A stretch of 64,000 nt of DNA from contig DATJGF010000121.1 in assembly GCA_035495315.1 (NCBI GenBank), positions 3,835-67,834 on the forward strand, written 5' to 3'. Source of the stretch: DATJGF01 sp035495315. GTDB taxonomy: Bacteria; Verrucomicrobiota; Verrucomicrobiia; Limisphaerales; UBA8199. The position numbers and the translations under genes were made by a program. Below are positions 27,777-35,780 of the stretch, one piece after another. The notes beneath the pieces were generated by a model. That model saw only the letters and a program-made list of their open reading frames with translations, did not search any database and was not told where the DNA came from. Position 1 is the first letter of the stretch; each line of letters opens with the position of its first letter.

Positions 27777-27823
27777 GCAGACTGAAAGTCTGCGGTACGA
27801 CAGAGTGAAAGTCTGCGCTACGG
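27777..27823. repeat. palindromic repeat family C, half copy
   Basis: GCAGACTGAAAGTCTGC followed by CAGAGTGAAAGTCTGCG: two small hairpins of the same word (CTGAAAGTCTGC) as in the repeat at 15115-15270. It lies between the protease and the pseudouridine synthase. Confidence 0.6.
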
Positions 27824-27857
27824 GAGACCATCGAGCGTCAGCGGGAGCATTAATCGC

Positions 27858-28478
27858 ATGTTGCTGGCGTTTAACAAACCATTCGGAGTCCATTCGCAAT
27901 TTACCAGAGAAGGCCGCGAACATCGGACGCTGGCGGATTTCCAATTTCCGAAAAACGTTTATCCAATCGGCCGACTCGATGCCGATTCGGAAGGATTGCT
28001 GCTGCTGAGCGATGAAAGCGCTTTGAATCAGCGCTTGCTGCATCCGCGTCAGGCTCATCAGCGCGAATACTGGGCTCAGGTCGAGCGCCTCCCAAGTCAG
28101 GCCTCCCTCGAGAGACTGCGAAAGGGAATTGTTATACAACGGCGCAAAACACTTTGCTGCGGGGCTTGGATCATCGAACCGCAACCCGATATTCCACCGC
28201 GTGACCCACCCATTCGTTACCGCAAACAGGTGCCGACCTGCTGGGTCGGCTTGGAACTGGTCGAAGGAAAGAATCGACAGGTCCGCCGTATGACAGCCGC
28301 GATCGGCCATCCAACTTTGCGCCTGATTCGCGTTCGCATCGGTAAGTTTCAGTTGGGCAATCTTCCCTCCGGAGCGTGGCGAGAACTAACCGAACCGGAA
28401 CGCGCGCTTGTGCTGGGCTTTGTAGGAGACGACGTAAGGAGACTCCAATCTGGAATGCATACCGAAGAGCTGAGTTGA
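27858..28478 (+). CDS. rluE: rRNA pseudouridine synthase, RsuA/RluE type
   Basis: 206 residues. Starts directly with the catalytic domain and has no S4 RNA-binding domain, as in RluE: MLLAFNKPFGVHSQF, the catalytic-Asp motif PIGRLDADSEGLLLLSDE, HREYWAQVERLP and the C-terminal GKNRQVRRMTAAIGHPTLRLIR. RluE modifies U2457 of 23S rRNA in E. coli; the same target is likely but not proven here. The last 19 or so codons (from GFVGDDVRR) are translated from palindromic repeat A copy 1, and the stop codon lies in the repeat centre, so the original C-terminus has been replaced or extended. Confidence 0.9.
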   Translation: MLLAFNKPFGVHSQFTREGREHRTLADFQFPKNVYPIGRLDADSEGLLLLSDESALNQRLLHPRQAHQREYWAQVERLPSQASLERLRKGIVIQRRKTLCCGAWIIEPQPDIPPRDPPIRYRKQVPTCWVGLELVEGKNRQVRRMTAAIGHPTLRLIRVRIGKFQLGNLPSGAWRELTEPERALVLGFVGDDVRRLQSGMHTEELS

Positions 28479-28507
28479 TCAGAGTCTCCTTACGTCGTCT
28501 CCTACAA
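28420..28507. repeat. palindromic repeat family A, copy 1
   Basis: 88 bp. Arms of 26 bp, TTGTAGGAGACGACGTAAGG + AGACTC and its exact complement, around a 36-bp non-conserved centre. It overlaps the 3' end of the pseudouridine synthase, providing its last codons and stop. Other copies: 31952-32039, 34337-34424, 58678-58825. Confidence 0.95.
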
Positions 28508-28575
28508 TCCGCGAGGAGGAAGAAAGAACGACTAAAACTTTGACATCTCATCCTAATCCGCTAAAGAAATTCGCC

Positions 28576-29346
28576 ATGCGAGCCATTATTTTACCCCTTA
28601 TGATTGGTGCGATTAGTTTGTTAAAAGTTTCCGGCGAACAACCCGGTCCCGGCAAACAAGTTGAGCAGGAATTAAAAGCACCCGGGGGTAAATCGATCGG
28701 TTATTTGCTTTATCTGCCAAAAAACTACCAGGCCAAAGAGAAATGGCCGCTGCTCTTGTTTCTCCACGGCCGTGGCGAAAGCGATGGTCCGCTCAGTATC
28801 GTAAAAAAATGGGGGCCGCCACGCTTCATCGACCACGGGGTTGACTTCCCGTATGTCGTCGTATCGCCCCAGTGTCCTCCCAATCCTGAGTCATGGCCGA
28901 AACCATCGCAACAGGAGTTATTGCTGGCACTGCTCGACCACATCGGCAGTTCCTGCAAAGTCGATGCGGAGCGCGTTTACCTTACCGGGTTGAGCATGGG
29001 CGGGTACGGTTCCTGGAGACTCGCGGCCGATCACCCGCAGCGTTTTGCCGCGGTCGTGCCCGTTTGCGGCGCGGGCAATCCGGCCGACGCCGATAAACTC
29101 AAGGCGCTTCCGATTTGGGTCTGGCATGGCACCGAAGATTCAGCCGTTCCGTTTCAGCGTTCGGTGGAAATGGTGGACGCGATTAAGAAAGCGGGCGGCA
29201 CCACGATTCGATTCACGTCGCTCGAACATGTGGGACACAACTCCTGGGAGGCTGCGTATGCAACGCCTGAACTTTACCAATGGCTCGATAAGCAAACGAT
29301 TTCCAATAATCGCGCCCGGGCCATCGGCGCTGCTCACGGAAACTAA
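28576..29346 (+). CDS. secreted esterase/prolyl-oligopeptidase-like hydrolase
   Basis: 256 residues from ATG 28576, which opens a signal peptide (MRAIILPLMIGAISLL); a TTG 12 codons upstream is possible but less likely. Alpha/beta hydrolase fold: oxyanion LLLFLHGRGESDG, PYVVVSPQCPPN, nucleophile Ser in YLTGLSMGGYGSW, acid in WHGTEDSAVPF and His in HVGHNSWEAAY. This is the phospholipase/carboxylesterase and PHB-depolymerase-like group often annotated as predicted peptidase; it probably cleaves esters of plant-derived material in the periplasm. Unlike the homologue at 8087 its triad is intact. It begins about 70 bp after repeat A copy 1. Confidence 0.9.
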   Translation: MRAIILPLMIGAISLLKVSGEQPGPGKQVEQELKAPGGKSIGYLLYLPKNYQAKEKWPLLLFLHGRGESDGPLSIVKKWGPPRFIDHGVDFPYVVVSPQCPPNPESWPKPSQQELLLALLDHIGSSCKVDAERVYLTGLSMGGYGSWRLAADHPQRFAAVVPVCGAGNPADADKLKALPIWVWHGTEDSAVPFQRSVEMVDAIKKAGGTTIRFTSLEHVGHNSWEAAYATPELYQWLDKQTISNNRARAIGAAHGN

Positions 29347-29348
29347 AG

Positions 29349-29717
29349 TCACTGCCAAATCAGCAGCATTACGACTGGAATCACCACTCCAGCTCCCAGA
29401 CACAACGCCGCCGAAACAGTGCTGCGCCCGTAGCGGAACGCCATGATGACCCCTAAAATGGTCGTCGTTACCAGGCCCACCGAGGCCGCCAGCATGAAAT
29501 AACGCAGCGGGGTAACCGAATCGGGCCTAGCAGGCGGCAGGTGTTGGTACTGGTGAATGTCTGAAAGCAAAACCACCGAACGCGGCGGCACATAACTGCC
29601 ATTCTTCTTGCCGCGGTGCAGTCCGAAAAGCTGCCACGCGCCGGTGACCGCGAAAAAGATGAGCACCGGCGCGAAGAGGCAACCAAGGTAGAGGTGAAGT
29701 TCACGGAGTTTTTTCAT
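29349..29717 (-). CDS. PepSY-associated membrane helix protein (small)
   Basis: 122 residues. The start KKLRELHLYLGCLFAPVLIF plus FAVTGAWQLF is the first-helix motif of PepSY_TM proteins (H-x-x-x-G-x-x-x-x-P and TG). A soluble linker is followed by two further hydrophobic segments (YFMLAASVGLVTTTILGVIM; ALCLGAGVVIPVVMLLIW). It is much shorter than full PepSY transporters (about 350-500) and probably an inner-membrane protein of unknown role. It converges with the esterase gene, the two stops being two bases apart. Confidence 0.75.
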   Translation of the reverse strand: MKKLRELHLYLGCLFAPVLIFFAVTGAWQLFGLHRGKKNGSYVPPRSVVLLSDIHQYQHLPPARPDSVTPLRYFMLAASVGLVTTTILGVIMAFRYGRSTVSAALCLGAGVVIPVVMLLIWQ

Positions 29718-29895
29718 GCAGCTCTTTTTATCGAGACCTTCTCCAATTCCCAGTCTGCAATTGTCAGAGAATTGTAAAAAAATTGTGAAACCACCTGGAA
29801 CTCGCGCATTGGAGAAACGCTGAGCAGCGTAATGCCCCCTAATTGCTTGACGTACTCACGCCGCCGGGACATTCTATGTGCAAGAGAGGCACGAA

Positions 29896-30645
29896 ATGAG
29901 AAGAATAAGGCTGGTGGGAATCGCTGCAGGTCTCGTCTTCATTCTAGTATCGTGTTCCACCGCAAAAACACCGCAGGAGCCGACGTCAACCCGAGGATCC
30001 TCGCCTCCGGCCGAAGCGGTCTTGAAGCGAATGGCCCGAGTTTACATTTCGGTAAAATCCTATGCCGATTCGGGCGAGGTTTATGATTACCGAAATGGTG
30101 TGCGCGAGCCCGACACCATGAGCTTTCGCATTCACTTTGTTCGGCCCGACCACCTTCGGTTTGAAATGACAAAGTATATCGGCTCGCCCTATTTCCCGAA
30201 GACCTACTATGTTCTTTGGTCCTACGGAAATGCAACCTACACCTGGTGTCAGTCGTATCCTCAAATTGAGACGTGCCGCGATGTGACATCCGCCATTACC
30301 CAGTTTACTGGAATTTCCGACCGCTCCGTTCACAACATTCCCTCGCTCCTGCAAACAAACTTTGGCTGGCAGGAGTATCTCTATCATTTAACCTCGCCGA
30401 GGATTCTCGGCCAGGAAGTATTTGAACAAGTTGACTGTTACCGCATCCAGGGCGGAGGCAAAGGTGAACGTCAGTTTGAAATCTGGCTTGGCAAGTCCGA
30501 TTACCTCATCAGGAAGATTCGGACAACCTATCCGGGTTTCAGTTCAGAGGAGATCCACCGGGGAATCGCGATTAACGAGCCGACTTCTCCCGATATGCTC
30601 AGCTTCACACCGCCGATGTCCATTGAGAATCAAAGGCAGAACTAA
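29896..30645 (+). CDS. lipoprotein, LolA-like outer-membrane lipoprotein-sorting fold
   Basis: 249 residues starting MRRIRLVGIAAGLVF with lipobox ILVSC, so a lipoprotein. The rest (MARVYISVKSYADSGEVYDY, FRIHFVRPDHLRFEM, YYVLWSYGNATYTW, DCYRIQGGGKGERQFEIWLGKSDYLIRKIRTTY) has the strand pattern of LolA/LppX-like half-barrel proteins (DUF2092-related), which bind lipids or carry lipoproteins. ATG 29896 is preferred over the in-frame ATG at 29878 because it puts the arginines right before the hydrophobic core. The gene precedes the secretion/pilus-like operon by about 60 bp. Confidence 0.8.
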   Translation: MRRIRLVGIAAGLVFILVSCSTAKTPQEPTSTRGSSPPAEAVLKRMARVYISVKSYADSGEVYDYRNGVREPDTMSFRIHFVRPDHLRFEMTKYIGSPYFPKTYYVLWSYGNATYTWCQSYPQIETCRDVTSAITQFTGISDRSVHNIPSLLQTNFGWQEYLYHLTSPRILGQEVFEQVDCYRIQGGGKGERQFEIWLGKSDYLIRKIRTTYPGFSSEEIHRGIAINEPTSPDMLSFTPPMSIENQRQN

Positions 30646-30708
30646 CAGGACGCAAGCGGCTCGCGCCCCGTACGTGATTGAAGTGACGGAAGGTTGTCCA
30701 ATCGAATA

Positions 30709-31899
30709 GTGCAACAGAACACAGACCAGAAAGGATGGGTACAGCAGGCGCAAGGCACCGGGCCTGCCGAGGCTGGTGGTTCAGCGCCGGAAATTCTCGA
30801 ACACCTGGTGCATCAGGCCGAACGTGCGTGCGCCAGCGACATTCACCTCCACATGCGCCAGGGCGGTGCGGCAGTCTCGTTCCGCCTGGACGGCGTCATG
30901 ACGCCAACCACAGAACTGCCACCGGACATTGCCGAGCGCGTTTTCGGCCGAATTAAATTCCTCGCCCGCCTGAAGACGTACCAGGATTCACTGCCGCAGG
31001 ATGGACGGATCGATAAAGGGAGCCTGCAGGCGCGGAGCGATATCCGCGTCTCCACTTATCCCACCGTAACGGGCGAGAAGATCGTGCTTCGGCTGTTCGA
31101 TGCGGCAGAGGTGAGGAGAATGGAAGACCTCGGCCTACCGACGGGCGTGGCGACCGATCTGAAAAGCTTTTTGCATCAAACCTTCGGGTTGTTGTTGCTG
31201 ACCGGTCCGGCTGGGAGCGGAAAGACAACGACGATCTATGCGTGTCTGAGATATCTGTCGGAGTTGGGAGGCAAACATATCATTACGGTGGAAGATCCAG
31301 CCGAGCAGATCATCCCGGGCGTGATGCAAACGGAGGTGAACCCCGCGCAGGGATTGGATTTCGCAACGGCAGCGCGGCATTTGCTGCGGCAGGATCCCCA
31401 GGTGCTTGTCATTGGCGAGATACGCGACGAAGAGACCGCCAACCTTGCCGTACGCGCAGCGCTGACTGGGCACCTGGTGATTTCTACATTGCACGCGGGT
31501 TCCTGCAGAGGCGTGTTTGAACGGCTCCTCGTTTTGAGCCATGACCATTCCGCTATCGCCTCTTCGGTCGAGCTAGTGCTCAATCAGCGGCTGCTGCGGC
31601 GAATCTGCCTAAATTGCGCCGGTAAAGGGTGCCAAAGTTGCCTGCAGACGGGCTACCACGGGAGGGTGCCGTTGATCGAATCACTGCGGCTGAATAGCGC
31701 TCAGCGGCATTGCGTGTGTAAGTCCGAAGTGGAGGAGCTGGCCGCGGAGCCAACGTTGTATGAAAGCGCACGCTCAATGATCGAAGCCGGGCTGACGAAC
31801 CAATCGGAAGTCGATCGCGTGCTAGGAACCGAGGGCAAATCCGAAATCCGAAACCCGAAGTCCGAAATAAATTCAAATGAATTGAATTCAGAAAGGTAA
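30709..31899 (+). CDS. gspE: GspE/PilB-like secretion ATPase
   Basis: 396 residues from GTG 30709 (TTG 30694 possible). Motifs in order: ASDIHLHMRQGGAAVSFRLDGVM, RIKFLARLK, Walker A GPAGSGKTTTIY, Asp box TVEDPAEQIIPGVMQTEVN, Walker B VLVIGEIRDEETANLAVRAALTGH, His box STLHAG, and a zinc-binding CxxC-x4-CxxC (CLNCAGKGCQSC). It is the cytoplasmic motor of a type II secretion or type IV pilus machine. It lacks the long N-terminal N1/N2 region of GspE/PilB, so contact with the membrane part must differ. The last 22 residues (KSEIRNPKSEINSN...) are translated from a CCGAAAT short-unit repeat. First gene of the operon reaching to 35766. Confidence 0.92.
   Translation: MQQNTDQKGWVQQAQGTGPAEAGGSAPEILEHLVHQAERACASDIHLHMRQGGAAVSFRLDGVMTPTTELPPDIAERVFGRIKFLARLKTYQDSLPQDGRIDKGSLQARSDIRVSTYPTVTGEKIVLRLFDAAEVRRMEDLGLPTGVATDLKSFLHQTFGLLLLTGPAGSGKTTTIYACLRYLSELGGKHIITVEDPAEQIIPGVMQTEVNPAQGLDFATAARHLLRQDPQVLVIGEIRDEETANLAVRAALTGHLVISTLHAGSCRGVFERLLVLSHDHSAIASSVELVLNQRLLRRICLNCAGKGCQSCLQTGYHGRVPLIESLRLNSAQRHCVCKSEVEELAAEPTLYESARSMIEAGLTNQSEVDRVLGTEGKSEIRNPKSEINSNELNSER
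31835..31899. repeat. short-unit repeat (AATCCGAA type) at gspE 3' end
   Basis: Repeats of AAATCCGAAATCCGAAAcCCGAAgTCCGAAAT. It encodes the last residues of the E ATPase, ending at its stop. Confidence 0.6.
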
Positions 31900-31951
31900 A
31901 CCCGGCGCTCAGCAAACTGCCAATTTTCCCCCGTAACTTCGGGCGCGAACC

Positions 31952-32039
31952 TTGTAGGAGACGACGTAAGGAGACTCTGATTGATCGCCGTAAGGCGCAG
32001 AAAAGGATCGCACAGAGTCTCCTTACGTCGTCTCCGACA
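31952..32039. repeat. palindromic repeat family A, copy 2
   Basis: 88 bp. Arms of about 26 bp (CTTGTAGGAGACGACGTAAG left; CTTACGTCGTCTCCGACAG right) with a different centre containing its own GCCGTAAGGC hairpin. It sits in the 250-bp gap between gspE and the first gspF, inside the operon; no other content was seen in that gap. Confidence 0.95.
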
Positions 32040-32150
32040 GGTCTCTATGCGCGTTGGAAAAGGGTAGAGCCTGCCATGAGGTCATCATCCCGCGTGATTG
32101 CCTCTCCCCTGCTCTGTCCAATCATCAGAAATGCTGTAGCACACTAACCC

Positions 32151-33131
32151 ATGAATTACGACGAATTCGCATTTTTTAACCAGCAACTGGCCTCGATGCT
32201 GCGGGAGGGCATTCCACTCGAAGGCGCCCTTAAACAGCTTTCGGCCGGGATGCGAACGGGTCCGCTGCGCGCCGAGATCGAGCGATTAGAACACGATTTG
32301 GAGCAAGGAACGCCGCTCAACGAAGCGATGGCGCGGCGTCAATTGCCGGAACTGTATCGACGACTTGTCACCATCGGCGCGCAAACCAACGATCTACCCG
32401 GCGTGCTGACAATGTTGGCGGATCATTACCACCAGGCCAACGCGCTTTGGACTCGGCTTAAGGGTCTCATGGTTTACCCATTGATTGTGCTGGTGCTTGC
32501 GCTCGGCTTTACCGTGTTTATCTCACTGGTTTTTAGCCATTTCCTCGCGGGGTTTTTTGAACAGTACCGTTTCCCGGCTGTGATTTTTGGCGGGCTGTGG
32601 CTGCCACCAATTCTGTTCGCAATTCTGGCCCTGGTCGCATTTTGGGCGGTTAGTTTACGTCGGGTACGATCCCGGCTGCGGTGGCGCCTGCCTGCTTTCC
32701 GGGAAGCCAGCCTAGCGCAGCTGGCGTCAGCGATTGCGTTGATGTTACGCAAAGGGACGCCTCTGGCTGAGGCGCTGGCATTGGCGGAGTCGATGGAACA
32801 GCCTTCACCCGCAGCCGAGGCGCTGGGCCGTTGGCGAGCCGCAATCGAGGCCGGCCAAGGCAAACCCTCCCAATGGGCCGGCAACAATTATCCCTTTCCC
32901 CCTCTGTTTCTTTGGCTGATTCAAAAGGGGGGCGAGGATGTCACGGCGGGCTTTGAGCAGGCGGCCGATATGTTCCGCCGCCGGGCATCGTATCGCATTG
33001 AAATGGCCCTGTATGGCGCGTTGCCGATTTCGGTTCTGTTTCTGGGGCAGATGATTTTGTGGCAAGTCATACCCTTGCTGCACGCGATGACGCTGTTGAT
33101 GAATGCCCTCGGAGACATGGGCGGCTCGTGA
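32151..33131 (+). CDS. gspF: type II secretion/pilus inner-membrane platform protein GspF (first)
   Basis: 326 residues. Two T2SSF domains: the first around FNQQLASMLREGIPLEGALKQL, GTPLNEAM and LPELYRRLVTIGAQTNDLPGVL; the second around LAQLASAIALMLRKGTPLAEAL and WLIQKGGEDVTAGFEQAADMF. Three hydrophobic segments (ALGFTVFISLVFSHFL, LFAILALVAFWAV, ALPISVLFLGQMILW) anchor it in the inner membrane, where it forms the base on which pseudopilins are assembled by the E ATPase. The next gene is a second, diverged F. Confidence 0.92.
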   Translation: MNYDEFAFFNQQLASMLREGIPLEGALKQLSAGMRTGPLRAEIERLEHDLEQGTPLNEAMARRQLPELYRRLVTIGAQTNDLPGVLTMLADHYHQANALWTRLKGLMVYPLIVLVLALGFTVFISLVFSHFLAGFFEQYRFPAVIFGGLWLPPILFAILALVAFWAVSLRRVRSRLRWRLPAFREASLAQLASAIALMLRKGTPLAEALALAESMEQPSPAAEALGRWRAAIEAGQGKPSQWAGNNYPFPPLFLWLIQKGGEDVTAGFEQAADMFRRRASYRIEMALYGALPISVLFLGQMILWQVIPLLHAMTLLMNALGDMGGS

Positions 33132-33135
33132 GTAT

Positions 33136-34332
33136 ATGAACGAATTTCTGCGCCACATTCTTGAGCCCGACCCAGTGGTGGGTCTCCTGGGTCTCTTTTT
33201 GGCCTTTGCGGCGTACGTGCTGTTGGGTCTGCTGCCAGTCCTCGGGGCGGTTTATTTGATTTATTTTTTACTTACTCTGCCGATGCGCCGAACCGAACGA
33301 GTCCGCATGTTTCTCAACCTCCTCGAACTCGGATTGAAGGAAGGTCGCTCGCCGCCAGCGGCAATAACCGAGGCCGCCGCCAGCCGTGACACTTCACTTG
33401 GCGCGCGTTTCCACTTACTGGCGGCATACTTGGCCGAAGGACACCAACTCGATGAGGCGCTGGCAAGAGTGCCGCGGCTGCTGCCGCCACAGATCCGGGC
33501 CATGCTCAAAGCAGGCGAACGCATCGGCGATGTCGCGAAAGTGCTGCCGGCTTGCCGACTCCTGACGCAGGATAGCGTGTCGCAGGTTCGCGGCGCGTTA
33601 AATTACGTCATTCTCTTGACGTTTGCGGTTACACCCTTCGCAATTTTCGTCCCAATCGTTTTAAAGGTGAAGGTGCTGCCCGCGTTTAGAGCGATATTCG
33701 CCGATATGCTGGCCGGCTCGCAGCTTCCTGCGTTTACTCGATTCGTCTTCGCGCAGGATTCCTGGTTTTTGGCAATTCAGACGGCGAGCCTTTTTCTCAT
33801 CTGGGCGCTCACCGTCGCTTACCTTGGCGGTCCACGCCTGCACGCGTGGATCGAGCGCGTGCTGCCGGGCGCACCGGATTTTCTCTTCCGAATGCTGCCC
33901 TGGCGCAAAAAGCGGCTGCAGCGCAATTTTTCCGCAATGCTGGCGGTGCTGCTCGAGGCCAATGTGCCGGAAGCGGACGCCGTGAATCTCGCGGCAGAAT
34001 CGACCGCGAATAGCGTCATGCAACGACGCGCGCAAAAAGTGGTCGCGCTTCTAAATCAGGGAATCAGTTTGCCGGATGCTTTGCGGGAAATGGACGATGC
34101 CGGTGAATTGCATTGGCGTTTGAAAAATGCGCTCAGCCGCCGGGGTGGGTTTGTACGCGCTCTGGCGGGCTGGCACGACGCGCTCGAAGCGAAGGCCTTT
34201 CAACTCGAACAAGGCGCCGCCCAGATCACCACCACTCTTATGGTGCTGCTCAATGGCGTGATCATTGCGAGCGTCGTGTTGGCTGTTTTTCTGGCCCTCA
34301 TCCAACTGCTCAACCGCGCAACCTTATGGTGA
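33136..34332 (+). CDS. type II secretion/pilus inner-membrane platform protein GspF (second)
   Basis: 398 residues from ATG 33136, four bases after the previous stop. It has an extra N-terminal hydrophobic region (LLGLFLAFAAYVLLGLLPVLGAVYLIYFLL), then the same F-type domains: FLNLLELGLKEGRSPPAAI, LPPQIRAMLKAGERIGDVAKVL, FSAMLAVLLEANVPEADAV, LRRRGGFVRALAGW-like C-terminus and a last helix (GVIIASVVLAVFLALIQLL). Two tandem F proteins suggest a heteromeric platform, an arrangement seen in verrucomicrobial/planctomycete pilus-like clusters. Its stop overlaps the start of the next gene (ATGGTGA). Confidence 0.9.
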   Translation: MNEFLRHILEPDPVVGLLGLFLAFAAYVLLGLLPVLGAVYLIYFLLTLPMRRTERVRMFLNLLELGLKEGRSPPAAITEAAASRDTSLGARFHLLAAYLAEGHQLDEALARVPRLLPPQIRAMLKAGERIGDVAKVLPACRLLTQDSVSQVRGALNYVILLTFAVTPFAIFVPIVLKVKVLPAFRAIFADMLAGSQLPAFTRFVFAQDSWFLAIQTASLFLIWALTVAYLGGPRLHAWIERVLPGAPDFLFRMLPWRKKRLQRNFSAMLAVLLEANVPEADAVNLAAESTANSVMQRRAQKVVALLNQGISLPDALREMDDAGELHWRLKNALSRRGGFVRALAGWHDALEAKAFQLEQGAAQITTTLMVLLNGVIIASVVLAVFLALIQLLNRATLW

Positions 34333-34844
34333 TATTTTGTACGAGACGACCCAAGGAGACTCCAATTCATGGAGTTTCCTGCAAGCGGGATTCAATCAGA
34401 GTCTCCTTAAGTCGTCTCCTACAATCGAGGGAGCCTGGATCAGTTGCCAGTACGCGCATCAACTGCACGCTCCATTCTCAAGGACGAACCACCCGCTGCA
34501 CGGGCGCGCTGATGGTGGAATTCCTGGTAGCGCTGGCGCTCGTCATTGGCGCACTGCTGCCGCTGGCCTATTCGTTCGCCAAAGAGGAGCGCCTGGCCCG
34601 AGCTTATTACCAGCGAGCCCTGGCGATCGAACTGGTGGATGGGGAAATTGAGTTGCTAGCCGCCGGGCGCTGGAAGGATTTCCCGATGGGAGTCTCGGAG
34701 TATCGGGTGCGAGCAGCGGCCGCAACGAATCTCCCTCCAGGCAGATTCCTGGTCACCCGGACGGAGAAAATGATCCGACTCGAATGGATACCTACCGTGA
34801 AACAACACGGCGGCAAGGTCGTCCGCGATGTGAGACTGCCATGA
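34326..34844 (+). CDS. pseudopilin (GspI-like) with 60-residue repeat-derived leader
   Basis: 172 residues from ATG 34326, the only available start upstream of the pilin core. The core CTGALMVEFLVALALVIGALLPLAYS has Gly60 before the cleavage site and Glu at +5, followed by a small domain (AIELVDGEIELLAAGRWKDFP), as in GspI/PilV minor pseudopilins. The leader of 60 residues is unusually long and residues 5-33 are translated from palindromic repeat A copy 3. The start overlaps the gspF stop and the end overlaps the next gene by ATGA. Alternative: translation restarts at an internal codon, but no ATG/GTG/TTG is in frame between 34326 and the core. Confidence 0.75.
   Translation: MVIFCTRRPKETPIHGVSCKRDSIRVSLSRLLQSREPGSVASTRINCTLHSQGRTTRCTGALMVEFLVALALVIGALLPLAYSFAKEERLARAYYQRALAIELVDGEIELLAAGRWKDFPMGVSEYRVRAAAATNLPPGRFLVTRTEKMIRLEWIPTVKQHGGKVVRDVRLP
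34337..34424. repeat. palindromic repeat family A, copy 3
   Basis: 88 bp, arms TTGTACGAGACGACCCAAGG + AGACTC and CTTAAGTCGTCTCCTACAA side, with two or three point differences from copies 1 and 2. It is inside the leader-coding part of the GspI-like gene. Confidence 0.92.
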
Positions 34845-35458
34845 AAATGCGCTTCGTGTCACAAAAGCTCCCTGGCGCGCGCCCCAATTGTAGGTTTTCA
34901 ATCTTCAATTGCCAATTTTCAGTTGTTCGGACGTCATCTTGCGAGCGACGTGGCCCCAGACAGGCCCCGCACCACGGCGCTTATCTCCTGACCGAGGCAC
35001 TGGTATACATCGGCCTTGTCTTCGTGCTACTGGTGGTCGCCTATGCCGCGATGTATAGGTTCATCGACAAATCGGTGATTCTTCGCCGCAACACCGAAGA
35101 TATCAGCCGGGCGATGCACGCAGGCGAACGTTGGCGCGCCGATATTCGAGCCGCAGCACGCGGTATCCGGCTGGAGACAAATACGCCAAGCCCAATCATC
35201 CACCTGGCAACAGCCCACGGCGAAGTTTCTTATACGATGGGTCAGGAAACGGTATGGCGACGAGTCAGCCCCGGGGCGTGGGTTCCATTGTTGAAAGATG
35301 TTAAAGCCTCTTCGATGCAGATGGATGCTCGCCCGCACGTTAACGGCTGGCGTTGGGAACTGGAACTCCTGCCCCGCACCAAAGGCAGCATCAAACCAGG
35401 CCGCGTACGCCCCTTGTTCACCTTCCTCGCCGTGCCGCAAATCGGTCCCACCCCATGA
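34841..35458 (+). CDS. pseudopilin (GspJ-like)
   Basis: 205 residues from ATG 34841, coupled to the previous gene by ATGA. The prepilin motif is HHG/AYLLTEALVYIGLVFVLLVV (Gly46, Glu at +6 in this register), followed by a helix and a beta-rich domain (RRNTEDISRAMHAGERWRADI, AHGEVSYTMGQETVWRRVSPG), in the manner of GspJ/PilW. The leader is 46 residues and includes NCRFSIFNCQFSV, encoded by a CAATT-type short repeat at 34886-34925. The next gene again overlaps by ATGA. Assignment to the J class is by position and size, not by clear motif. Confidence 0.75.
   Translation: MKMRFVSQKLPGARPNCRFSIFNCQFSVVRTSSCERRGPRQAPHHGAYLLTEALVYIGLVFVLLVVAYAAMYRFIDKSVILRRNTEDISRAMHAGERWRADIRAAARGIRLETNTPSPIIHLATAHGEVSYTMGQETVWRRVSPGAWVPLLKDVKASSMQMDARPHVNGWRWELELLPRTKGSIKPGRVRPLFTFLAVPQIGPTP
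34886..34925. repeat. short-unit repeat (TTCAATCTTCAATTG type)
   Basis: Imperfect repeats of CAATTG / TTCAAT / CAATTTTC in the leader-coding part of the GspJ-like gene. Confidence 0.45.
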
Positions 35459-35766
35459 AGATTTCAGCTTGCTCTAGAACCGGCTGTGGCGATCGTGCGC
35501 GCAAGCAAAGCGGCATGGCGGTCATTGTGGTCATTGCGCTGTTCGCGATCATGCTCTTGTTCCTAGGCATCACCCTGCGCAGCCTGAATCACCTTCACCA
35601 GGATCTAAAGCTGATCGAGCGAAAACAATTGGAACGCATCCGCCAATCTGAAGCGGCCACCAACGCCGCGACCACCAATCGATTGCAACTATCGCCGGGA
35701 GATGGGCACTACTCTCTCTCCTCCACCGGGAGAGAGAGAGTAGTTTTTCCCGGGCCAAATCGTTGA
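35455..35766 (+). CDS. short GspK/PilX-like pseudopilin
   Basis: 103 residues from ATG 35455, coupled by ATGA. A 20-residue leader ends in QSG, followed by MAVIVVIALFAIMLLFLGITL, which is the N-terminal helix of GspK/PilX proteins (these lack the +5 Glu, as here). A coiled segment follows (LKLIERKQLERIRQSEAA) and then the protein stops, whereas GspK is normally about 300 residues. The final 20 codons run through a strong hairpin (35708-35748) and include SLSSTGRERVV, translated from the hairpin itself. It is therefore either a genuinely minimal protein or a truncated one. Last pseudopilin of the operon. Confidence 0.7.
   Translation: MKISACSRTGCGDRARKQSGMAVIVVIALFAIMLLFLGITLRSLNHLHQDLKLIERKQLERIRQSEAATNAATTNRLQLSPGDGHYSLSSTGRERVVFPGPNR
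35708..35748. terminator. 13-bp hairpin followed by T5, inside the GspK-like 3' end
   Basis: ACTACTCTCTCTC / loop CTCCACCGG(GA) / GAGAGAGAGTAGT then TTTTT. It has the form of a rho-independent terminator but lies 18 bases before the stop codon of the GspK-like gene. It may instead be a mobile palindromic repeat of the CTCTCTCC kind. Confidence 0.45.
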
Positions 35767-35780
35767 ACCATTCCTGGGCC

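Noticed and set aside
29847..29875. Possible promoter (TTGACG, 17 bp, CATTCT) ahead of the lipoprotein gene
   Set aside because: The -35 word is good but the -10 word is poor; one weak match is not enough.
28420..34424. Possible CRISPR array from repeated 26-bp words
   Set aside because: Repeats are inverted pairs separated by kilobases, not a regular direct-repeat/spacer series, and no cas genes are present.
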